DNA of 37,847 bases, taken from NCBI GenBank assembly GCA_017620715.1, contig JAGAUN010000068.1, positions 1 to 37,847 on the forward strand. The letters run 5' to 3'. Shown here one piece after another: positions 14,624 to 23,541 of the stretch (the stretch's first letter is position 1; each line of letters starts with the position of its first letter). Source of the stretch: Muribaculaceae bacterium (GTDB lineage: Bacteria > Bacteroidota > Bacteroidia > Bacteroidales > Muribaculaceae). The notes under the pieces were generated by a model that worked only from the letters and a program-made list of their open reading frames with translations, was not told where the DNA came from and did not search any database. The translations under genes and the position numbers were made by a program.

Positions 14624-17600
14624 TCAATATTCCTGCCAGGGGCGGATGGCTATGCCGTCGGCTTGCTTAGAGAGGAAGGCTTTGACATAGGCTCCGGCCA
14701 GGCGGGCATTGGTTATCAGCGGTATGTTGTGGTCGATGGTGGAGCGGCGTATACGGTAGCCGTTGGTCAGCTCGCGCTTGGTATGATTCTTGGGTATGTT
14801 GATTACCAGATCCACAAGGTGCGACGAGATTACATCCATCACGCTCTTGCCCTCTTCATCGGGCCAGCACACGGTTTCAGCCTCTATGTCGTTGTCGTTG
14901 AGGAAACGGGCTGTGCCTTCGGTGGCATATATCTTATAGCCGTGGCGATGCAGGCGGCGACAGGCCTCGAGCATATCCACTTTGCCGCGTATGTCGCCCG
15001 AGCTTACCAGAATGCCTTTGGTGGGCACATGGTGGCCTACCGAGAGCATGGCGTTGAGCAATGCCTCTTCGAAGTCGGCGCCAAGACAGCCAACCTCGCC
15101 GGTCGACGACATATCTACTCCCAGCACGGGGTCGGCCTTATGCAGACGGCCGAAGCTGAACTGCGATGCTTTCACGCCTACATAGTCGATATCGAATGTA
15201 GATGTATCGGCCGGCTCTACCTTCTCTCCGAGCATTATGCGCGTTGCGGTGTCGATAAAATTCTTTTTCAGCACCTTGCTCACAAAGGGGAACGAGCGCG
15301 ATGCCCTGAGGTTGCACTCTATTACCTTCACATCGTTGTCGCGTGCCAGGAACTGTATATTGAAGGGGCCCGATATATTGAGTTCCTGTGCTATGCGGGC
15401 GCTGATGCGCTTGATGCGTCGCGCCGTAGCCATGTAAATTTTCTGGGCGGGGAACACCAATGTGGCATCGCCCGAGTGTACACCGGCAAACTCTACATGC
15501 TCCGATATGGCGTATTCCACGATTTTGCCGTTGCGTGCCACTGCATCAAACTCTATCTCCTTGGTATTCTGCATGAATTCGGTAACCACCACGGGATATT
15601 CCTTCGACACCTTTGCGGCCTGACCGAGGAAGGTGTGAAGCTGCTCATAGTCGTAGCACACATTCATGGCAGCTCCCGAGAGCACATAGCTCGGACGTAT
15701 GAGCACCGGGAAGCCTACCTCATTGACAAACTCATGTATAGCCTCCTCGGTAGTAACCTCTTTCCAGCGGGGCTGGTCTATGCCGAGACTGTCGAGCATC
15801 GCCGAGAATTTATGGCGGTTTTCGGCGCGGTCAATCGACACGGGCGAAGTGCCAAGCACGGGCACCTGACTGCGATACAACTTCATAGCCAGGTTATTGG
15901 GTATCTGGCCACCCACGCTCACTATCACGCCGCGGGGCACCTCGAGGTCAAGCACATCCATCACGCGCTCATACGAGAGCTCGTCGAAATAGAGGCGGTC
16001 GCACATATCATAGTCGGTCGAAACGGTCTCTGGATTGTAATTTATCATTATGGCCTTGTAGCCGAGACGGCGGCAGGTCTGAGCGGCATTGACCGAGCAC
16101 CAGTCAAACTCCACGCTCGAGCCGATGCGGTATGCGCCCGAACCGAGCACTACTATATTGTTGCTCGCCGGCATGTCGTACGACAGTGCGTTGCGGTCGA
16201 GACCGTACGACATATACAGATAGTTAGTAAGCTCGGGGTATTCCGAAGCTACGGTGTTGATGCGGCCCACACAGGGGGTCACGCCGAGCTGTTTGCGGTA
16301 CGAGCGCACACGGTTCACATGTGTCTCCATGGCCGACGACGGATTTTCTACCAGTCGTACTATCTGGAAATCGGAAAAACCGAGACGCTTTGCCTCGCGC
16401 ATCGTGGCCTCGTCAATTTCCTCGATACGGCTGAAGTCGGTCGACAGACGGCGCGCAAACTCCACGATGTTGGCCAGACGCTGCAAAAACCAGGGGTCGA
16501 TTTTTGTAAGCTCCTCAATGCGCTCCACACTGTAGCCCTGCTCGAGAGCCTGGGCTATGGCGAAAATACGCAGGTCGGTAGGATTGGCCAGCGCGTCGTC
16601 GAGGTCATCGAAATGTATATCGTTGTTGCCCACAAAGCCATGCATTCCCTGGCCTATCATGCGCAGACCTTTCTGAATTATCTCCTCAAACGATTTGCCT
16701 ATCGACATAATCTCGCCTACCGACTTCATCGACGAGCCGATACCACGGTCTACCCCGGCAAATTTGGTCAAATCCCAGCGGGGTATCTTCACAATCATAT
16801 AGTCTACTTTCGGGGCCTCGTATGCCGAATTGGGCGTACCGCGCTCGCCGATTTGGTCGAGGGTATAGCCTATGGCCAGCTTGGCTGCCACAAATGCCAG
16901 GGGGTAACCCGAGGCTTTAGAAGCGAGTGCCGACGAACGGCTCAGACGGGCGTTGATTTCAATGATGCGGTAGTCGTTGGTCTGCGCGTTGAAGGCAAAC
17001 TGTATGTTGCACTCACCCACAATTCCAATGTGGCGCACCACTTTTTTCGAAATATCCTCGAGAAGTTTTATCTGCTCGGGGGTGAGCGACACTATCGGTG
17101 CCACCACAATCGATTCGCCGGTATGTATGCCCAGCGGATCGAAATTCTCCATCGGAACTACGGTGAAGCAATGGTCGTTGGCATCGCGTATCACCTCAAA
17201 TTCAATCTCTTTCCAGCCTTTGAGCGATTCCTCAACCAATATCTGGGAGGCATAGCTCAGAGCACTCTCGCAGTGGGCCACAAACTCTTTCTCGTCGCGG
17301 CATATACCCGAACCGAGGCCGCCCAGAGCGTAAGCCGAGCGCACCATCACGGGGAAACCGATGCGGCGTGCCACAGCCAGCGCGTCGTCGATATTTTCAA
17401 CGGCCTGCGACACCGGTGTCTTGGCGTCGATTTCCGATAGTTTTTTCACAAACAGGTCACGGTCTTCAGTCACCATAATGGCCTCTACCGAAGTGCCGAG
17501 CACCTTCACGCCATATTTATCGAGCACGCCCGAAGCATAGAGCTCAGTGCCGCAGTTTAAGGCGGTCTGGCCGCCAAACGACAGCAGTATTCCGTCGGGG

Positions 17601-17830
17601 CGTTCCTTCTTTATTACTTCTTCAACAAAGTGTGGAGTAATGGGGAGGAAATACACTTTGTCGGCCACCCCCTCCGAGGTCTGTATGGTGGCGATGTTGG
17701 GGTTGATGAGCACGGTGGAGATACCCTCTTCGCGCATGGCTTTGAGGGCCTGACTCCCCGAATAATCGAATTCGCCGGCCTGCCCTATCTTGAGAGCGCC
17801 CGACCCGAGAAGCAATACCTTTTTTAGCAT
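14624..17830 (-). CDS. carB: Carbamoyl-phosphate synthase large subunit
   Basis: This is the ATP-dependent large subunit that makes carbamoyl phosphate for pyrimidine and arginine synthesis. It is about 1068 aa, against ~1070 for the family. The two tandem ATP-grasp halves each begin with their own nucleotide-fold motif: LGSGALKIGQAGEFDYSGSQ near the start and VLGSGAYRIGSSVEFDW near residue 560. The C-terminus is the MGS-like allosteric domain. The frame is open to 17914. I chose ATG at 17830 because the protein then starts MLKKVLLLGSG, as in relatives, and because a -7 promoter box lies just upstream. carA is not in the window. Confidence 0.97.
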   Translation of the reverse strand: MLKKVLLLGSGALKIGQAGEFDYSGSQALKAMREEGISTVLINPNIATIQTSEGVADKVYFLPITPHFVEEVIKKERPDGILLSFGGQTALNCGTELYASGVLDKYGVKVLGTSVEAIMVTEDRDLFVKKLSEIDAKTPVSQAVENIDDALAVARRIGFPVMVRSAYALGGLGSGICRDEKEFVAHCESALSYASQILVEESLKGWKEIEFEVIRDANDHCFTVVPMENFDPLGIHTGESIVVAPIVSLTPEQIKLLEDISKKVVRHIGIVGECNIQFAFNAQTNDYRIIEINARLSRSSALASKASGYPLAFVAAKLAIGYTLDQIGERGTPNSAYEAPKVDYMIVKIPRWDLTKFAGVDRGIGSSMKSVGEIMSIGKSFEEIIQKGLRMIGQGMHGFVGNNDIHFDDLDDALANPTDLRIFAIAQALEQGYSVERIEELTKIDPWFLQRLANIVEFARRLSTDFSRIEEIDEATMREAKRLGFSDFQIVRLVENPSSAMETHVNRVRSYRKQLGVTPCVGRINTVASEYPELTNYLYMSYGLDRNALSYDMPASNNIVVLGSGAYRIGSSVEFDWCSVNAAQTCRRLGYKAIMINYNPETVSTDYDMCDRLYFDELSYERVMDVLDLEVPRGVIVSVGGQIPNNLAMKLYRSQVPVLGTSPVSIDRAENRHKFSAMLDSLGIDQPRWKEVTTEEAIHEFVNEVGFPVLIRPSYVLSGAAMNVCYDYEQLHTFLGQAAKVSKEYPVVVTEFMQNTKEIEFDAVARNGKIVEYAISEHVEFAGVHSGDATLVFPAQKIYMATARRIKRISARIAQELNISGPFNIQFLARDNDVKVIECNLRASRSFPFVSKVLKKNFIDTATRIMLGEKVEPADTSTFDIDYVGVKASQFSFGRLHKADPVLGVDMSSTGEVGCLGADFEEALLNAMLSVGHHVPTKGILVSSGDIRGKVDMLEACRRLHRHGYKIYATEGTARFLNDNDIEAETVCWPDEEGKSVMDVISSHLVDLVINIPKNHTKRELTNGYRIRRSTIDHNIPLITNARLAGAYVKAFLSKQADGIAIRPWQEY

Positions 17831-17870
17831 GATATATTGGCTGATGGTGAGTGATATGTGGAATCGCACT

Positions 17871-17879
17871 GCAAAGTTA
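17871..17879 (-). promoter_or_regulatory. carB promoter -7 box
   Basis: TAACTTTGC on the minus strand is a perfect TAnnTTTG -7 box about 40 bp upstream of the carB start. No clean TTTG -33 was found at the standard spacing. Confidence 0.55.
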
Positions 17880-17939
17880 GCGATTTTTTTGCGAAATACC
17901 TGCAGGCTTTGCACCCGTACTGTTAAATCGGAGAGAAGA

Positions 17940-18641
17940 TCAGCGGGCGAGGCCGAGAGCCATAACGCTCACCTGCATGGAAGGATACCGCCGATGCAGC
18001 GCCTCGACACAGGCCATGATAGTGGCACCGGAGGTTATCACATCGTCAATAAGAAGCGCATGCGCAGGAACCTGCGGCAGCTCGATATCCGCACTGTAAA
18101 TGGAGCGGGCGTTAAGCCACCTCTGCCATCGGCCGCGAAGTGTCTGCGTGCCGTGGCTGAGACATCGCAACGTCTCCACCACCGGAATACCTGTAGCCTG
18201 AGAGACGCCGCGAGCTATCATAAGGCTCTGATTATAACCGCGGAGCAGCAGTTTCCGACGGTGCAAGGGCACCACGGTAATGGCATCGATACCGTCGAAA
18301 AAATCTCTTTTGGCAAGCTCCCGGGCAGCGACCGCCCCCATCTCTCGACCGAGCGATGGTCTGTGTGCATACTTTATATCCTGAATCAGACGGGCGTACG
18401 GGGAATCTTTATAATAATGGCAGTAAGCGGCTGCCTTCAGCACCGGCTGACGCATCACACGCTCATGTATCTCATTGTCAGTAAAATCGGCAGCACTCCA
18501 GAGAGGCAATTGGTAACGGCAATCGAGGCAAAGTGTGTGCTCACCATCAACAAGGCCACGGCCACACACCTCGCACACCCGGGGGTAAAGCATCCCGGCA
18601 AGTGCTTCGAAACCGCGCGAAATCAGCTCTCCTATCGCCAT
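17940..18641 (-). CDS. comF: ComF family phosphoribosyltransferase-like protein
   Basis: This 233-aa protein has an N-terminal zinc-ribbon-like part with CxxC pairs (CEVCGRGL and TLCLDCR). A type-I phosphoribosyltransferase domain follows, with the PRPP-binding motif LIDDVITSGAT. Relatives (ComFC, GntX) function in DNA uptake or DNA processing, but the exact role in Bacteroidetes is unclear. Its start overlaps the recX stop by 10 bp, so it is co-translated with recX as the last gene of the prmC-recX-comF unit. Confidence 0.88.
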   Translation of the reverse strand: MAIGELISRGFEALAGMLYPRVCEVCGRGLVDGEHTLCLDCRYQLPLWSAADFTDNEIHERVMRQPVLKAAAYCHYYKDSPYARLIQDIKYAHRPSLGREMGAVAARELAKRDFFDGIDAITVVPLHRRKLLLRGYNQSLMIARGVSQATGIPVVETLRCLSHGTQTLRGRWQRWLNARSIYSADIELPQVPAHALLIDDVITSGATIMACVEALHRRYPSMQVSVMALGLAR

Positions 18642-19108
18642 AGCCGGTCGCTCTGCAAAATTTTTATTACGAGACTCGACTCGTATCCGCGCGACAGGCC
18701 GAAGCGCAGCAGTTTCTGCCTCAACTCAATGCGGTCGGCATCAGCTGGCAAAAGCCTCAATTTAGCCGCTATAGCCCTGAAAGCCACGCGCACATACTCT
18801 TTCTGTTCAATCTCCTGCAGCGCCTCATCGATGATATGTTTCGGTATCCGCTTGGCTATTAACGCCATACGTATCTTATAGCGCCCCCATGCCGAAAAGC
18901 GGTACTTGTCGCGCACAAACGCGGCGGCGTATCGGCCATCGTCCACAAACTTACCGTCGTGCAGCCTCTCCATTATCTTGGCAATCTGCAGTGTCGACAA
19001 TCCCATCCGTCTCAACCGCATCTCTATCTCATAGCTACAATACTCGGCCATAGAGCACCGGCTCTCCATGCGGGCAAGGGCATCCTGAGGATCAACAGGC
19101 TTTTTCAT
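18632..19108 (-). CDS. recX: Regulatory protein RecX
   Basis: This 158-aa protein is built of the three-helix repeats of RecX (CSYEIEMRLRRMGLS, then FVDDGRYAAAFVRDKYRFSAWGRYKIRMAL). RecX binds RecA filaments and limits their activity during recombination and SOS. Here recX is not next to recA. It lies between prmC (4-bp overlap) and comF (10-bp overlap), which indicates one transcript. Confidence 0.88.
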   Translation of the reverse strand: MKKPVDPQDALARMESRCSMAEYCSYEIEMRLRRMGLSTLQIAKIMERLHDGKFVDDGRYAAAFVRDKYRFSAWGRYKIRMALIAKRIPKHIIDEALQEIEQKEYVRVAFRAIAAKLRLLPADADRIELRQKLLRFGLSRGYESSLVIKILQSDRLWR

Positions 19109-19956
19109 AACGGTTTACGGGCTTTTAGATATCTGGTAAGTTTCTGAGAGTCAACTCCGAGCACCACATCCTGCCAGCCATGTTGCTCCATCATTGACCG
19201 TAGCGGCGCGGCATAGAGCGGATTTATCTCGAAATACAGTCGGCCGCCTGCTTTGAAGGCTGTCATGGCAAAGCGCGATATAGCTCTGTAGAAAAGCAAG
19301 GGGTCGTTGTCAGGCACAAACAGGGCCTGCCGGGGCTCGTAATCCTTAACAGTAGCACTCATACCGGCACGTTCCTTCTCTGCAATATACGGCGGATTGC
19401 TCACTATTATATCAAATGTATCGGGCTTCGGACGCATCTCGAGCACATCGGCGCAACGCCACAGCACATCTGCGTGCAGCGATTTGGCATTGTCAGCCGC
19501 CACCGCAATAGCATCCACACTCACATCCACCCCCTCCACGCAAGCAAACCGCCGATTGCGGGCCAGGGCTATTGCAATGCACCCCGATCCGGTGCACAGA
19601 TCAAGTACCCTAAGGTCGGTAGTCTCAGCAGCATCGTCTACAATATCGTCCACAAGTTGTTCTGTCTCAGGGCGCGGAATAAGCGTGGAGCGGTCGACCC
19701 TCAGCTTCATTCCGTAAAATCGCGCTTCGCCCAATATATATTGTATAGGCTCACCGGTAAGAAGTCGGTCGATAATAGCCTCCGCTTTCGATTGCATGAA
19801 ATCGCTCACCGGCTCCGAGGCGCGTATAAGCAGTTCCGTCTGATTCCAATCCTTGAGATGCTCCCATATAATGCGCACAAGCATGGCTGCCTCGCCCTGC
19901 GGATAGAGCGGGGCAAGGCGTTGACGCATCTGCCGGCATAATTGATCGAGTGTCAT
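19105..19956 (-). CDS. prmC: Peptide chain release factor N5-glutamine methyltransferase
   Basis: This 283-aa SAM-dependent methyltransferase modifies the glutamine of the GGQ motif in release factors. Visible motifs are the SAM-binding LDLCTGSGCIAIALA and the catalytic NPPYI (in DIIVSNPPYIAE). The N-terminal helical domain has the usual length. A -7 promoter box (TATCTTTG, 19972-19965) sits only ~9 bp before the ATG, which would give an almost leaderless mRNA. It is the first gene of the prmC-recX-comF unit. Confidence 0.93.
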   Translation of the reverse strand: MTLDQLCRQMRQRLAPLYPQGEAAMLVRIIWEHLKDWNQTELLIRASEPVSDFMQSKAEAIIDRLLTGEPIQYILGEARFYGMKLRVDRSTLIPRPETEQLVDDIVDDAAETTDLRVLDLCTGSGCIAIALARNRRFACVEGVDVSVDAIAVAADNAKSLHADVLWRCADVLEMRPKPDTFDIIVSNPPYIAEKERAGMSATVKDYEPRQALFVPDNDPLLFYRAISRFAMTAFKAGGRLYFEINPLYAAPLRSMMEQHGWQDVVLGVDSQKLTRYLKARKPL

Positions 19957-19964
19957 ACCGGTGG

Positions 19965-19972
19965 CAAAGATA
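19965..19972 (-). promoter_or_regulatory. prmC promoter -7 box
   Basis: TATCTTTG on the minus strand lies in the 28-bp gap between the flavin reductase stop and prmC. The predicted start of transcription is about 4 nt before the prmC ATG. No -33 TTTG is visible. Confidence 0.45.
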
Positions 19973-19984
19973 ACGATAAATTCG

Positions 19985-20734
19985 TTAACGTTGGGGGTCG
20001 TAGCCCTGGCTACGGAGAGCTTCGAGCATCTTATAGCCCATAGCCTCCTTGTAGTAGCCCACTATGTGTGCCGTCCAGTCGTTGGTGGTCTGCGCGCCCG
20101 CGCGTGTGCGGTTGTACGCTTCTATTTCACCGTCGTAAAAACGCAGCAGCGGCAGCAGCGCATCGTCGGCGGTGTATGCATTGGAGTGGATAAGCAGTTC
20201 AGCCGGCTGTTTGGGCTTTAAGTCAGGCATCTCACGAGGCACACCGATTGCGAGTCCGCACACGGCATACACCCCCTGCGGGAGGTGCATCAGTTTCGAA
20301 ATAGCCTCCGGAGCGGCCGTACGGGCATAGCCTATGCAGCAGGTGCCCAAGCCCATCGACTCGGCAGCTACCACGGCGCTCATCATAGCTAAAGCCGCAT
20401 CCACAGTGCCCACAATAAGACCGTCGGCAGTATGGGTAAACGCGGGCATTTCCACGCCCTTGTCGGCAGCAGCTATGGTAATCTTGTAAAAGTCGGCGCA
20501 GAAGAGCAGAAAATGATTGCAGGTCTTAATCTGTTTCTGGCCTGTGAGCTCGTAGAGCTGCTCCTTGATAGCCTGGTCCGATACATCAATCACCGAAAAC
20601 TGCTGCCCGTTGTAGCTTGTAGGCGTATTGCGAATCGCCTCATAGATTATCTGCAACTGGTCGTCGGTAATAGCCTCGCGCTCATATCGGCGTATCGAGC
20701 GTCGGTCAAGCAATGTGCGTTCTACACTTTTCAT
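19985..20734 (-). CDS. NfsA/FRP-type nitroreductase family flavoprotein
   Basis: This 249-aa protein has the nitroreductase-fold opening RRSIRRYEREAITDDQL and TPTSYNGQQFSVIDV. The characteristic GLGTCCIGYARTAAPEAIS and VYAVCGLAIGVP segments of the FMN-dependent NfsA/flavin-reductase group follow. It should use NAD(P)H to reduce flavins or nitro- and quinone compounds; the substrate cannot be read from sequence. Its neighbours are a rubrerythrin and a Fur-type regulator, so a role in redox defence is plausible. A small dyad (TTGATTATCAA, 20765-20775) and an AT run lie upstream, but no standard promoter box. Confidence 0.85.
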   Translation of the reverse strand: MKSVERTLLDRRSIRRYEREAITDDQLQIIYEAIRNTPTSYNGQQFSVIDVSDQAIKEQLYELTGQKQIKTCNHFLLFCADFYKITIAAADKGVEMPAFTHTADGLIVGTVDAALAMMSAVVAAESMGLGTCCIGYARTAAPEAISKLMHLPQGVYAVCGLAIGVPREMPDLKPKQPAELLIHSNAYTADDALLPLLRFYDGEIEAYNRTRAGAQTTNDWTAHIVGYYKEAMGYKMLEALRSQGYDPQR

Positions 20735-20864
20735 ATTCCAATTATATATATATGTTTATAATTATTGATTATCAACGGTTTTAACAAGCCTCAGGGCGTA
20801 ATAGCACCCTTCACACTCTACAACAAACAAAGTTGGCCGGCGGTTATAGGCTGTTTCATAATAA

Positions 20865-20895
20865 ATAATCACCGCCTTTCGGGGGCAGTGATTAT
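20865..20895 (-). terminator. Terminator of the fur-rubrerythrin unit
   Basis: On the minus strand, ATAATCACTGCC pairs with GGCGGTGATTAT with one mismatch around a short loop. TTATTATG follows. It lies ~40 bp after the rubrerythrin stop. Confidence 0.7.
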
Positions 20896-20935
20896 CTATT
20901 GGCATATAGTGTGTTATGGCAACGCTACTGTGCGA

Positions 20936-21487
20936 TTATTTCTTGAAGTAGCGTTTGTAGAGGCCCTGGAAGCCCTGACCGTGACGAGCTTCATCCTTAG
21001 CCATTTCGTGTACGGTGTCGTGGATGGCGTCGAGGTTGAGCTCTTTGGCGCGACGTGCTATGCGCATTTTGTCGGCATTAGCGTCGGCTTCAGCAGCCAT
21101 ACGTTTTTCGAGGTTGGTTTTGGTATCCCATACGCATTCGCCAAGGAGTTCGGCAAACTTCGATGCATGCTCGGCCTCTTCGATAGCGTAGCGCTTAAAT
21201 GCCTCAGCGATTTCAGGATAGCCTTCGCGATCGGCCTGGCGCGACATAGCCAGATACATACCCACCTCGCTGCATTCGCCATTGAAGTGCATGCGCAGGT
21301 CGTTTTTCATTTCGTCGTCGGTGTCGGCAGCTATACCTATTTCGTGCTCGGTCACAAACTCGAGCTCATCGGTCTCAACGAGTTCTTTGAATTTGCTGCG
21401 GGGAGCTTTGCAGAGAGGGCAGCGTTCGGGAGCTTCTTCGCCTTCGTGTACATAACCGCACACGGTGCAGATAAATTTCTTTTTCAT
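20936..21487 (-). CDS. Rubrerythrin (reverse domain order)
   Basis: This is a 183-aa protein. The rubredoxin-like Fe(Cys)4 domain comes first ([10 protein letters not shown] and [11 protein letters not shown]). The ferritin-like di-iron domain follows with ExxH motifs (EEAEHASKF and KDEARHG) and the GECSEVGMY helix. This order is the reverse of classical rubrerythrin. Such proteins reduce hydrogen peroxide in anaerobes using electrons from NADH-linked reductases. It lies 33 bp downstream of a Fur/PerR-type regulator on the same strand, so it is likely regulated by peroxide or metal. Confidence 0.93.
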   Translation of the reverse strand: MKKKFICTVCGYVHEGEEAPERCPLCKAPRSKFKELVETDELEFVTEHEIGIAADTDDEMKNDLRMHFNGECSEVGMYLAMSRQADREGYPEIAEAFKRYAIEEAEHASKFAELLGECVWDTKTNLEKRMAAEADANADKMRIARRAKELNLDAIHDTVHEMAKDEARHGQGFQGLYKRYFKK

Positions 21488-21520
21488 TGTCGTAAACAGT
21501 TGATATTTGGTTATTTTGGG

Positions 21521-21943
21521 TTAATTAATCTTTTCTTTGTCGATTGATTTACAGTTACAGCACACGCCGCGAAACACCAGTTGTGTGCGTGTCACCGACA
21601 ACTGGTCGGGAGGCTCGGGCAACTCCATGGCTATGTCGGCCACCGCTCCGCACACATCGCACACAAAGTGGGCATGGGGATTGCAGGCCAGATCCACACG
21701 CATTCCCTCGGGCGAACCCTCTATGGTGGTGAGCACCCGGCTGTCAACCAACGTATGCACAGTATTATACACAGTGGTACGCGACAATCCCGGATACTGC
21801 TCTACCAGATGCGCATATAGCTCGTCGACGGTTGGATGGTTGTGATGCTCCATCAGATATTTCACCACGGCAACGCGGGTCACTGACGGTCTCACACCCT
21901 CCCGGCGCAATTGAAGCGATATGTCGACATTTGTTGTAATCAT
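21521..21943 (-). CDS. Fur family transcriptional regulator (PerR-like)
   Basis: This 140-aa repressor has a winged-helix N-terminus (RREGVRPSVTRVAVVKYL, then SRTTVYNTVHTLV) and a metal-binding C-terminal half. It carries the structural zinc cysteines CDVCG and CCNC and the HHNHPTVDELY and NPHAHFVCD histidines. Its linkage to rubrerythrin suggests PerR-like peroxide sensing rather than iron control. The start ATG at 21943 is preceded by a 19-bp dyad overlapping the -7 box, which suggests autoregulation. Confidence 0.9.
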   Translation of the reverse strand: MITTNVDISLQLRREGVRPSVTRVAVVKYLMEHHNHPTVDELYAHLVEQYPGLSRTTVYNTVHTLVDSRVLTTIEGSPEGMRVDLACNPHAHFVCDVCGAVADIAMELPEPPDQLSVTRTQLVFRGVCCNCKSIDKEKIN

Positions 21944-21948
21944 TTCAT

Positions 21949-21970
21949 TTTTGTAATCGATACAAAATTA
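21949..21970 (-). promoter_or_regulatory. Putative Fur/PerR operator overlapping the promoter
   Basis: The dyad TTTTGTA-N5-TACAAAA (21949-21967) overlaps the minus-strand -7 box TAATTTTG (21970 down to 21963). A CTTG element lies 19 bp upstream of that box, in the -33 position. Binding here would block transcription of the regulator and the rubrerythrin. Confidence 0.55.
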
Positions 21971-22027
21971 CTTCATTTTTTTAATCCGCCAAGCGCTTTA
22001 ACTTAATTTAACCTTAATGCCGCCGCG

Positions 22028-22059
22028 TTTGGAATCATGCAAAAATGTTGCTACCTTTG
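22028..22059 (+). promoter_or_regulatory. rpoN promoter
   Basis: -33 TTTG lies at 22028-22031 and -7 TACCTTTG at 22052-22059, with 20 bp between them. The transcription start expected near 22065 is 2-3 nt before the rpoN ATG. Confidence 0.65.
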
Positions 22060-22066
22060 AGGCTCT

Positions 22067-23506
22067 ATGCAAGACCTACGGTTAGACATATCGCAAAAGC
22101 AACAGCAAACCCTCGCTCCCGTGCAGCTCCGCTATGCCAAAATGCTGGAAATGAACGGTGCGGAAATTGAGGAAGAGGTGCGCCGCGAGCTCGACGACAA
22201 TCCCGCGCTTGAACTTGTGAGCGATGCGCACGAGTCGCACGACGACTTCGGCGAGAGCTCCGACCAACTGCAGTTGGCCGATTACGCCTCGCCCGACGAT
22301 ATTCCCTCTTACCGTCTCGGCATATCCAACCGCTCGGCCGACGACCCCTACTACGAGCCCACCCAGTGGGCCGTAGCATCCGAATCGCTATACGATTACC
22401 TCGCTCGGCAGCTTTCAGAACTTGACGATATCGACGACACTCGCCGCGAGATTGCCCTGTTCATAATAGGCAATATCGACTCCAACGGCTACCTCACACG
22501 CTCCATCCCTGCCATTGCCGACGACGTTTCGATAGCGCTCGGCATCGACATCGACCCCCAATCGGTGCGACTCGTATGGGATTTGATACGCGGCCTCGAC
22601 CCTGCCGGTATTGCTGCGGTGGATCTTCGCGACTGCCTGCTGCTACAGCTCGGACGCCTCGACCCCGAAACACCTTACCTCGGGCTTGCCACCGAGATTA
22701 TACGCGATTACTTCGACCTCTTCTCGCTTCTACACTTTCCCAAACTGGCCACGCTCACATCACGTTCGCTCGACGAAATAAAGCAAGCGGTAGCATTGAT
22801 CAAAACACTCAATCCCAAGCCTGGCAATGCTATAGGCAACACTGCCGACGACGACCCGCGCCTGCGTCACATCACCCCCGATTTCCTGATTGAATACGAC
22901 GACGAGACACACCGCCTCAGCCTCACGTTGCTGCATCGGTTGCCACAGCTGCAGGTCGAGGAGTCGTTCGACGTCGACACCTCCGGCCCGACCCCTGCGG
23001 CCACCCGCACACAGCGCCAGGCTCAGACATTCATACGGGTGCGCCGCGAGCAGGCCCAATCGTTTATCCAGATTCTCAAACTGCGTCAGCAGACTCTCCT
23101 TGCGGTCATGAAAGCCATCATGCACCACCAGCGCGATTTCTTCATATCAGGCGACCCGCTCAAACTGCGCCCCATGGTACTCAAGGATATAGCTGCAGCT
23201 TCGGGCTACGACATATCCGTGGTAAGCCGCGTAACCATGGGCAAATATGTGGCCACCCACCAGGGTGTATACTCACTCAAGTCACTCTTCAACGAGCCTC
23301 GCCGTTCGGCCGACGATACATCGCGCGCCGTTGTGCTCGACAAAATACGCCAACTCATTGAGCAAGAAGATAAATCACGTCCACTGAGCGACGACGAACT
23401 TACCCTCGCGCTTAAGCGTGAGGGCTTCGATATAGCGCGGCGCACCGTAGCCAAATACCGCGAGATGCTATCTCTGCCGGTAGCACGCCTTCGAAAACAT
23501 TACTGA
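22067..23506 (+). CDS. rpoN: RNA polymerase sigma-54 factor
   Basis: This 479-aa sigma-54 directs transcription that depends on enhancer-binding ATPases. Region I has the glutamine-rich start QKQQQTLAPVQLRYAKMLEM and EEVRRELDDNPALEL. The core-binding domain follows (YDYLARQLSELD and beyond). The DNA-binding domain ends with the RpoN box ARRTVAKYRE (residues 457-466). The length is normal. It is the first gene of a run with purE, ispG and ribD. The ATG at 22067 is almost at the predicted transcription start. Confidence 0.95.
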   Translation: MQDLRLDISQKQQQTLAPVQLRYAKMLEMNGAEIEEEVRRELDDNPALELVSDAHESHDDFGESSDQLQLADYASPDDIPSYRLGISNRSADDPYYEPTQWAVASESLYDYLARQLSELDDIDDTRREIALFIIGNIDSNGYLTRSIPAIADDVSIALGIDIDPQSVRLVWDLIRGLDPAGIAAVDLRDCLLLQLGRLDPETPYLGLATEIIRDYFDLFSLLHFPKLATLTSRSLDEIKQAVALIKTLNPKPGNAIGNTADDDPRLRHITPDFLIEYDDETHRLSLTLLHRLPQLQVEESFDVDTSGPTPAATRTQRQAQTFIRVRREQAQSFIQILKLRQQTLLAVMKAIMHHQRDFFISGDPLKLRPMVLKDIAAASGYDISVVSRVTMGKYVATHQGVYSLKSLFNEPRRSADDTSRAVVLDKIRQLIEQEDKSRPLSDDELTLALKREGFDIARRTVAKYREMLSLPVARLRKHY

Positions 23507-23541
23507 CCATTTACCCCATAAACCCAACACATTACACACGT

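Noticed and set aside
14615..17440. A 941-codon open frame on the plus strand inside carB
   Set aside because: It is a shadow of the carB reading frame caused by codon bias; the translation is rich in H, Y and A with no domain.
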